A DNA stretch of 64,000 nucleotides, from positions 1,163,501 through 1,227,500 of the forward strand of contig NC_092571.1 in the NCBI RefSeq assembly GCF_037975245.1, read 5' to 3'. Shown in pieces: positions 51,201 to 59,612 of this stretch (position 1 is its first letter; each line of letters begins with the position of its first letter). A model generated the notes under the pieces. The model did no database searches. It had not been told where the DNA came from and saw nothing but the letters and a program-made list of their open reading frames with translations. The DNA comes from Apostichopus japonicus (lineage: Eukaryota; Echinodermata; Holothuroidea; Aspidochirotida; Stichopodidae). Made by a program: the position numbers and the translations under genes.

Positions 51201-51590
51201 ATAGGCTAACACTGGCATCCTTTATCTAGGCTAACACTGGCATCCATTATCTAGGCTAACACTGGCATCCATTATCTAGGCTAACACTGGCATCCATTAC
51301 CTAGGCTAACACTGGCATCCATCACCTATAGGCTAACAATGGCATCCATTACCTAGGCTAACACTGGCATCCATTATCTAAGCTAACACTAGCATCCATT
51401 ACCTAGGCTAACACTGGCATCCATTATCTAGGCTAACACTGGCATCCATTATCTAGGCTATACTAGCATCCATTACCTAGGCTAACACTAGCATCCATTA
51501 CCTAGGCTAACACTGTCATCCATTACCTATAGGCTAACACTGGCATCCTTTACCTATAGGCCAACACTGGCATCCATTACCCATAGGCCA
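45221..51590. repeat. 6.4-kb minisatellite, ~25-bp unit
   Basis: About 250 tandem copies of a unit readable as CATCCATTACCTAGG plus CTAACACTGG are present. Common variants replace CCTAGG by CCTATAGG, CCTAAAGG or TCTAGG, ACACTGG by ATACTAG, and CATCC by CATCT or TATCC. Higher-order structure is plain: the variant string with TATAGGCTAACGCTGG recurs at 45621, 46284 and 47762, and again at 48703 and 49782. The last pair is part of a 1,079-base duplication (48421 versus 49500). The 25/27-base units are not multiples of 3 and no long frame exists, so it is non-coding. It contains the palindrome CCTAGG in most units. Confidence 0.97.
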
Positions 51591-51978
51591 TTGCATTGCA
51601 GTAACATGGAATGCTTACTGCAAGGACTTGTTCTAGTTTACCACTTCCTCCCACCTACCCTTTCCCATCCCCTATTCTGTCTCTCCCAGCCCCAGGGGAA
51701 TGCATGTTTGACAATTTTCTAAACAGTGATATATGCTGAGACTCAGAGAAAGAAGTTTTGCAGTGAAAAGTATTCTAGAAAAGTTTAAGCTGCAAAACAA
51801 ATTTATAGATATTATTTGTGGATGAGCAGTTTGCTAACAGTTTTATTTTATTTAGATATTATTAGGTTAGACTTACGTTTACCAAATACAAACTTCACAT
51901 AGCATTGAGAGATGCAATAGCCAGAAAATATTTATGGGACCACGATTCTTGCAGAAGTTGAATGAAACGTAAACTCAC

Positions 51979-52080
51979 TTGTTTTGTTCGATAAGGAGTC
52001 TGAGAATTTCAGGATTGTAGAGCCGGACATTAGAATCAATCACAAAGTGATAATCACATTCTACCTCGTTACAAAGATTC
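51979..52080 (-). CDS. PLOD: Isolated procollagen-lysyl-hydroxylase-like exon (partial)
   Basis: A 102-base exon lies between a good acceptor (TTTTTGTCAG, ending at 52081) and donor (AA|GTGAGT at 51978). It encodes ECDYHFVIDSNVRLYNPEIL and then RLLIEQNK, in phase 1 to phase 2. In lysyl hydroxylases (PLOD1-3) this is part of the N-terminal glycosyltransferase region: a CDYYFSVDADV-type segment followed by NP..LR.LI.QNK. Here the acidic DADV is DSNV, so the second aspartate, a likely metal or sugar-nucleotide contact, is an asparagine. No neighbouring PLOD exon was found on either side. To the left are the 6.4-kb minisatellite and a possible terminal exon at 45.07 kb. To the right on the same strand is an unrelated DUF4806 gene. 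It may be a stray duplicated exon, an exon of a gene with very long introns, or a relic. Confidence 0.6.
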
Positions 52081-52725
52081 CTGACAAAAATAAAAACAGA
52101 AGAAAAAACATAGTTAACTGTAAATGAACTGATATAAATATTAAATGTTACTGTTCTATAAAAAATAATAATAATAGTAAAATTTGGTCATAAAAGGTAA
52201 AGATTAATTTACAATTAGCAGTCTTATATACAGCAAACTAGTGCTGATAGTCGTAATCGATTAACTGCCAGTAGTCGAGATTACACTTTGGAAGTTTGAT
52301 TAATCGCGCTCAAAACCTAAGTTGTGATTACCTTATACAAACTAGCACTACACATAAACTGCTTTTGAATAATAGCCTAACTTATCAAAAACAACACTAA
52401 AGCAGTTTTTCAGCAAATATTGCAAAAGTAAAGTACAAGTTATGAGATAATAAGTCCAATTTGCCTGATATTTTTATGAAAACTGATTAAAGTAAGTTTA
52501 ACTATGACCCCTAGTAGCTGGAATTGTAAGGTATTTCTTTATTTTTAGGTTCAATTGTTCTCGTGACTGCAAGTGTCAGTGATTTTTGACCTTTCATTTA
52601 TATAAATACTTCTGTAGACCATATCAATATTTGTAAACGTTATTCTGATAAAAAATTATTCATCCCATTTGTGAAATATATAAGAACAAATTTTAAAGAG
52701 ACATAAAAGGAATTTGTTCTTTTAA

Positions 52726-53108
52726 AGGCATTGAAGAACTCGCGCACAAAGAAACGTCTGATGCTGGTAATCTGACCTAGTTTTGAGTGAGTTGAAGTAT
52801 TAGACACCACCATAGATCCAAGAAAATACACACACAGCTTGCTACCGTCGGTAATTAGACACTAGTGTACAGTCAATACATACAGCTACGGTCAATACCC
52901 ACCACACAGTGCACATATCAGCGATGGACATCTCTGCAGGGAGTTGTTATGGAACTCCCTGATCTACGGGCCAGATAAAAGATAACAAGGTATCACGTTT
53001 CATTACTGTCTGCATTTTGCAGCAACAAGAAAACAACTTCACTTGCAAGCAACGGAAAGTTAATTCATCAGAGGGCGGCACGCAGTTTGGGGCAAGTCTT
53101 CAATGCCT
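52726..53108 (+). mobile_element. TTAA-flanked MITE, copy 2
   Basis: It starts AGGCATTGAAGAACTCGCGC after TTAA (52722-52725) and ends GGCAAGTCTTCAATGCCT at 53108, followed by TGAG where TTAA is expected. The terminal inverted repeats and internal blocks (CACACAGCTTGCTACCGTCG, GATAACAAGGTATCACGTTT) match copies 1 and 3. It has extra internal sequence compared with them (383 versus about 355 bases). Confidence 0.75.
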
Positions 53109-53692
53109 TGAGGGGTCTTGTGACGTCATAATGCTATATTAATGGCTGCCCCCTGGTGTGAGTTTCACATCAGGATATCTTGAAAACATGATTTTTGGGA
53201 AACATGTAAACCTTATGCTTCTTTTTCATTAAACAATATTTGATCCCTTACTTATAATCCAGGGTTTTATTCTCCTTTTAAAGTGTCAACATCAGTTAAG
53301 TTTATTTGATTTATTCAGTAGTCAACAGATTCATGGTGTTCTATAGGTAACATAATACTTGTTCAGACTGGTTTTTGGAGAGATGGATAAAAGTCTGTAC
53401 ACAAAGTTCACTTTCATTTTGTTTTGGTCACATTCCAGGCACAGCTTGGGAGGACACAAATCATCAAGGATAATTCCCCTTCAGATAACAACTGCCATTT
53501 AGACTGCCTCTACATAAAGTTGACCCAAGAGAGAAGCTATTAACAATCACCCCACTCCTGTACCCACATATTAAGATGAACCCAGAGTACACCAAACCTT
53601 CATCAATCATCAATGCTGAATGACACCAATACCATATTTAGTTACCTCATACACAAGTTCAAAATAAGGTAAATATCGAACTCATAACTTAC

Positions 53693-55118
53693 TTTCTACT
53701 ACTTTCTTGAGGGCCATATCTTTGAATGCCGCCTTTTCACCCTGGCTTGTCCAGTTTACCAATTACATCACCTGGTTGGTCATCAGTTCAGACAACATGC
53801 GCTTCACAGCTGCAGGAACTCCTTCACCACCCACTGCTGCTAGTGTTAACACCTTAAAATGATAGTGGAAAGATATTTAATATAATTGGAAGATGGGGGG
53901 GGGGGAGAGGAGGGGAGGGTGAGTGGGTGGGTTCTACCAGGCTTACAAGTTCCCAGAAAGAAACAGAAAAAATAGAAATGCCAACTGCCACCATTAATTG
54001 TCCACCCTAAATCAAACACAATCCTTTTAATTTTAAATTAAAATTAAACTTTAAATTTTATGCATGAATACAACCAAATCAATTATATAACCTATATTAA
54101 TTATATAGCAAAATTGATTATATAATAAGTAACTATAAATAAACTTACAAGTTTCTTTTCGACGGCGTTTAAGTCATCTTTAAACCTCTTGTCAATTTCC
54201 TTTAGCTGGTCACAGGTCACGGTTGGAATGCCAAAGTCATCTGGTAGCTGGTTTGGGTCAAAGGTCACCAGTTTGGAGCAGCTCTGCCAATGTCGTGCTG
54301 TTAGCTGTGGAGATTGTCTTCAGCTCTTCCAGTTCTGCTTTGAGTTCTGCAAGAAGTGTCAACATCCTTCGTTTAGTTGCTGTAACAAACATATCAGTAA
54401 TACGCACAGCCTTGCCCCCTACCTCCCCCACCTGTAAGCTGTATACAGTACACATACTCTCTGGTGAAGGTATTCAAGTAGGATGTTCACTCTTTTCATC
54501 CAGTTAATGAAAAACGCTCGTTTTGAACTGATGATTAAATTTTGTTTTTTCCAATATTTATTCCGGTGGGATTGATGCTAACACCTGATGATGATGCTGA
54601 TGAGCTTACATTTTACGCCGCTTAGTTTCTTTGGATGAAGTCATTAAAGGGTGTGAAGACTCGCACAAACAGGAACGTCTAATGCCAGTAATCTGACCTA
54701 GTTTCGAATGAGGTGCAACAGAAGTGTTAGACACCACCATCTATCCCAGAAAATACGCACACAGCTTGCTACCGTCGGTAATTAAACACTAGTATACAAT
54801 CAGTAAATACAGCTGCGGTCAATACCCACAGCACAGTGTATAAACGATAGTGATGGACATCTCAGGTCCAGCTAAAGATAACAAGGTATCACGTTTCATT
54901 ACTGAACTGTCTGCATTGTGTAGCGATACTAACAAACGTCACTTGCAAGCAACTGAAAGTTAACTTTTTCAGATGGCCGCACGCGGTTTTGGGCGAGTCT
55001 TCAATGCCTTTAAGCACAGTGCATCCACTTTACGCCATTCTGAAGGGTACATGTCGATAATCCCAACACCTTCTTCACCAATGAAAGCAATCACTAAAAA
55101 CAATTTGCTGGAAGACAT
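53693..55118 (-). pseudogene. DUF4806-domain gene, disrupted
   Basis: Three segments are recognisable. The first coding exon (55118 to 55010, continuing 54643-54610) starts MSSSKLFLVIAFIGEEGV and has a YPSEWRKVD block, the pattern of the N-terminus of DUF4806 proteins, whose function is unknown. It is split by a MITE (54648-55009). A second exon (54379-54149) encodes a coiled-coil KRRMLTLLAELKAELEELK and, after a one-base frame change near 54250, IPTVTCDQLKEIDKRF at the start of the DUF4806 domain. A third exon (53852-53693) continues with VGGEGVPAAVKRMLSELM, a TAA stop (53765-53763), then WTSQGEKAAFKDMALKKV. The GG...RMLSELM...NW..G.K.AF pattern is that of the domain. Insertion, frame change and internal stop argue for a dead copy. 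Phases between the first and second exons do not fit directly, so an intervening exon is missing or unseen. Confidence 0.6.
54648..55009 (+). mobile_element. TTAA-flanked MITE, copy 3, inside a coding exon
   Basis: Perfect TTAA duplications at 54644-54647 and 55010-55013 flank a 362-base element that begins AGGGTGTGAAGACTCGCACA and ends GGGCGAGTCTTCAATGCCT. The ends form an inverted repeat of about 22 bases with four mismatches. Removing the element plus one TTAA rejoins an uninterrupted frame across the site and leads to a normal donor (AAAT|GTAAGC). The element has no coding capacity; movement would have needed a transposase supplied elsewhere. Confidence 0.85.
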
Positions 55119-55339
55119 ACTGCTGAAAAAGGATACAAAATAGCTGGTTTGAGTTGTAGGTTATTATGAACTTCTATGATGCAGGAGTGGAATTTTGATG
55201 TGGGAGTTTTTTCTGGGAAGAAGCACATATTTTCTCAAAATATTTGAAATTAGAGACACCTTATCTCTTCACTCAAATTGCTTTACCTTAAACACCCCCA
55301 GCAAGGTTAGATCTAGCAGAAAAGTAGGTTGGGAACATG

Positions 55340-56170
55340 AAGTGTAGACCTAGCCTAGGTGTGCAAGTGAAAGGAAGTGAAAGCTTGGGCTTATCAAGTA
55401 GATCACTCCCTCAGCAGGAAAGAGAAATTACACTGGCACTTAAATGTACCCTATAGGCCTAAAGTTCTATATATCATTGATAAATTGACAAATTTATTAA
55501 CCTAGGCCTGATAACGTTTAGTTTTCGGTGTAGGTTAACATAAGGCCTATCCAAGTTCAAATATGATACTTTATACATTATAGTTATATAGTAGGTATAG
55601 GCCTAGCCTTTTTCGCGTCTAGCCAAGTGTAGTTTAGGCTATATCTATAATTCTTCATGTAACTTGTTTCTGTGTTAGGCCTATAGGCCTAGGCCTACCT
55701 AATTAGGCTCAGTAGGTTATGTCTTAATCATTATTGCATACATAGGAATGATAAGAGTTACATAACATCTATATCAAACTCTACAATTGCGTAACATCAT
55801 GAATCCCATGCAATGTTAATTGTTACTGTTTAACATATGCTACTGCTAGGCCTAACACCCTAGACCTTACAACTACTAGACTGATATTTCCTATTACGTA
55901 ACCTAACATTTGGTTTTACGTTAGCTAGCCTAGGCTGGTTCGAAAGTAATACCCGACTCGGTCCACTGAATGCAGCTTAGGGTGTTTAGGCTAGACTTTG
56001 ATTATATTCAAAATTACTTTGAGAGTAGGCCTTACCTTGTCACAACATTCACGCATGTATTTTAAGTAATATAAACGACCAAACAGCAGTCGTGAAGTTC
56101 ATCCCGTCGTTTCTCTGGCCCATTCTTGAAGATAAAGACTGGCTACAGTACCCAGTAGGCCTATCATTGC
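55340..56170. other. CCTAGGC/AGGCCT-rich intergenic DNA
   Basis: The words TAGGCCTA, CCTATAGGCCTAGGCCTA and TTAGGCCTA recur many times without forming a regular tandem repeat. Upstream non-coding exons of the DUF4806 gene could lie here, since a splice acceptor (TTTTTCAG) precedes its start codon by four bases. No frame of interest is present. Confidence 0.4.
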
Positions 56171-56806
56171 GAACGTACAATACGTTTAGACTAGATTTAC
56201 TAATGCACGCGCACATGTCGTGCAGAAGACAGGGTGTACCAACTTAACATAAAAGTCCCGCTCTACCCAATAGGCAACAGCCATAGAAAATCCTTATCAA
56301 TTTCTATGGCAACAGCACAAAACTATTGAAAGCGAAAAAGGAAATATTCGTCAATAACGCCAATAGAAAATGTTTGCGCCATTGATGATATTTCAAGCCG
56401 TTATCAAGCCACCAGCTTCGATTGAAGGAATTGGAGATTTTTCATGTGGCAATATGAATTTAAATGTAGGGTAACATGTTCCTATTACATTAACACACGC
56501 TCAGAAATGACTCGTATTCGCTCACTTGAACAGGTTACAACGCAGTTAACTTGACATTGAATTAATTTTTTGATCCTACGGTTTCGTTCGAAGGATGATT
56601 AACTGTTACGCAGTACGGGTCAATTTCCGAAGCATTCACTGTGCTAATATGCACTAAAACAAATAGTTCTAGAATAATGATTGAACAAAACTGTTCTTAG
56701 TCACATCAAATTTCTTAATACCTTGTAATTCATTAGTAAGTTTTTGTACTTTTGGGGGTCAGTTTAGGGTAAACGGGACTTTTGCGCTCATAAGTTACCC
56801 CCCTCA

Positions 56807-57097
56807 CAGGCGCGTAGCCAAGGGGGGGGGGGCGAAGGGGGCAGCCGCCCCCCCCCCTTGAGCATAATTTTTTTTTTTAAATGATTTTATGATATCGCTA
56901 GTATTTTCAAAAGGGAAAATGCTAAGATGCAACTTACAAGGCCTGGGAAGTGCCATTTCCAGCGATCTGGGAGGCATTCTAAGCCAAAATTTTCTTGTAC
57001 GCTTCGCGCCAATCATGGTGGCGCTACGCTTAGATAGTTTGCAATGCCGAAACTACAGTTTCGCCCCTCCCTTGGCAAATTCCTGGCTACGCGCCTG
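56807..57097. mobile_element. CAGGCGCGTAGCCA inverted-repeat element, copy 1
   Basis: The element begins CAGGCGCGTAGCCAAGG and ends TTCCTGGCTACGCGCCTG, so the terminal 14 bases are perfect inverted repeats. Adjacent are a G-run and a C-run (GGGGGG...CCGCCCCCC) that could also pair. The interior carries a T-run and TGGTGGCGCTACGCTTAGA. The size of 291 bases and absence of a transposase make it a MITE. The superfamily is uncertain; eight bases separate it from copy 2, compatible with a hAT-type 8-bp target duplication. Confidence 0.75.
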
Positions 57098-57105
57098 CTT
57101 CTAAC

Positions 57106-57399
57106 CAGGCGCGTAGCCAAGGGGGGGGGGGGGCGAAGGGGCAGCCGCCCCCCCCCTTGAGCATAATGTTTTTTTTTTTTAAATGTTTTTATGATATCGC
57201 TAGTATTTTCAAAAGAGAAAATGCTAAGATGCAACTTACAAGGCCTGGGAAGTGCCATTTCCAGCGATCTGGAAGGCATTCTAAGCCAAAATTTTCTTGT
57301 ACGCTTCGCGCCAATCATGGTGGCGCTACGCTTAGATAGTTTTCAATGCCGAATCTACAGTTTCGCCCCTCCCTTGGCAAATTCCTGGCTACGCGCCTG
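57106..57399. mobile_element. CAGGCGCGTAGCCA inverted-repeat element, copy 2
   Basis: It is a 294-base direct neighbour of copy 1, with the same ends and very high similarity throughout (for example GGCATTCTAAGCCAAAATTT in both). The overlapping minus- and plus-strand frames at 56.8-57.5 kb all run through these copies and are not genes. Confidence 0.75.
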
Positions 57400-57407
57400 C
57401 CCCCCAA

Positions 57408-59612
57408 CATACAACCCCCGTTTTTTTTTAGTGGAACGGTCCCGCAAAATATGAACAGAATATTCTTATACTTGAAAGAATCAAGCAACATCTGATTGCC
57501 TGTAACTATACAATGTACCAAAACATTTAATAATACGGGTTGATTGATATTACAAGTTCTACGGAGTTTCTATAGCTGCGACCTCCTGGCGCGCTAGCCA
57601 TAGTGCAGATCAAAGAAAGAGCAGTGATGGATGGGGCTTGAGCGATTATGATATCGCGTTGCCGTTACTTTCTTGTAAAATAGGTTTGATTGCAAACTAC
57701 ACTGTTAACGTTGTTACCAAAACCACATTTACACAAGTTATTCGTTCAATGGGGGCATTACACCATTAGGCTTGTAAGGCGTAGAGTTGCGAGTTACGAA
57801 ACTTTTTCATAGATGGCTAAAAACCAGGATTTGGGAAATATATCGCATGTGTTGATTTTAAGAATTTTAGTACATAAGTAGTTGTTATGACTATGCAACA
57901 TTGCCGTATAAGGTTAGTTTACTTAAACGAACAGTTGTTTACGGTCTTACCATAACGTGACTGAAGGCCCGCATACCCTTCATAGGTAGTAACATTAGAC
58001 CTATGTTATAGTATAGACCGAGTTGGGTTTTAGGTTGAATACGTAATGAACGGGTTCCCGGGGACCTACCGAACGGCGGAGACGTGGTTCCATTTTTGTT
58101 ACCGGTCCCGTCACTAAGTTCCCAACCTCCCCTCTCATCATCCGCCCGCCCACCAGTCCCCGCCCCCCCCCCCTCCCCACAACAAAATGACATAGACCTT
58201 TCTTTATAAGCACTCTCACGCCGGGGGAAAAAGAATTCGCGCATAATTAATCAACTTTACATCTGAAAAATGAAATATCAAAATCATGAAATATGAAACC
58301 AATATGATTAATTATGTAAAGTAACTCTTCATTTGTGATAACGGATATTTAGTTTCATTTCGTTCAATTTAAATTAATAAGTGGAAATTTTGATGAGGTA
58401 TTTGGAGTCCCGATGGGGAAGAGGGTGGGAGAAGGGGAAGGGAGGAGAGGTGTGAAAGAAAACGTTATTGACTGGTTCTAACATTTAGAACGCTTTTATA
58501 CTCTTGGAAATATACCAGTGCAGATTTTCGTTACGTTTTCCCTTGTTATACCTGAGCTGGTTGAGCCAGAAGGGTATACATCATTTTAGATGCTAAGCAT
58601 GTTTGAAATTCAATAATGAAATGCTATTCACCAAATATCTACTGTAACTTGATGTTCAAAATTTGATGTCAATTCGGCTAAAAGTTAATGTCTCTCTTTC
58701 AAACATAAAATATGAATCAAACGCTCCTATAGGAAAGTTAAAAACTGAAATATCATTTGTAATTTGAGATCTGGGTGAATTATTCCTTCAACAGGTCAAA
58801 ACATATATTTACATCAAAACTATTCTTTTGAGGACTAAAAGAACACAAACTATAGCAAATAGAGTTGAAAATACAGTAAAGATCACACGTCATGTACTGT
58901 TTATTAAACTCGTCACCACGTACCAAAATATGAAATCCAAAGAACGTTAAGTACGTTAACGTTAAGTAACGTAAACACAACCCACGATATAATTTGGTAA
59001 AAATGTTCCCACCGTAGGAAACAGAGATCCTTTAAACAAATAAGGGAGTAAAAACTTGAAAAAGATTGGTCCTCTTCTTGTTTGCAGGATCGCCGTTCGG
59101 TATCCAGGTAATTATTTTTACTTTAACACAAGAACTCACGGTGAATTATCATATAATAACTGTTTATATTATACACATATTATGTTATAATAAACACACA
59201 CACACACCCACCCACACAATATGTGTGATTATATACATTTATGCGTTAGCAATGATTATTAATAACATTTCAGCAAAGAAAATATAGTATGTTAACACAT
59301 ACATTCCCAATGTATTTTCCATTGTCTTCGATGCTTCATAGCAATCTAATAACTTCTACCGAAACAAACAAGCAATAACAGATTACTGTTTCAATATAAA
59401 TATGCCAACAAAATCAAAACTTAAAGCAACTTCATGTCATGTTCTTTAAGCATATGTTTCTGGCTTTGAACATGTTAGAAAACTGCAAGCTTAGTTCAAT
59501 ATGAGCTACGGTATATATTTAGTGCCATTTTCTTTACTGCGTTTCAAAAAAGAGCACGCTAGAACAAACATGCAAAACAATAGTGCTATTTACTATAGAG
59601 CAACAGCACCAA
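57408..59612. other. Intergenic region downstream of alkaline phosphatase
   Basis: No gene is seen. A C-rich tract (58155-58180), a purine-rich tract (58415-58455) and a (CA)n run (59192-59218) are present. An AATAAA on the minus strand at 58905-58900 is one possible poly(A) signal for alkaline phosphatase, about 0.7 kb after its stop codon. Confidence 0.4.

Noticed and set aside
45221-51590. Regular short repeats resembling a CRISPR array
   Set aside because: Units are contiguous with no unique spacers, they vary from copy to copy, and the context is an animal genome; it is a minisatellite.
56804-57521. Several 60-101-codon frames with similar peptides on both strands
   Set aside because: All run through the two CAGGCGCGTAGCCA elements; the similarity is that of the element copies.
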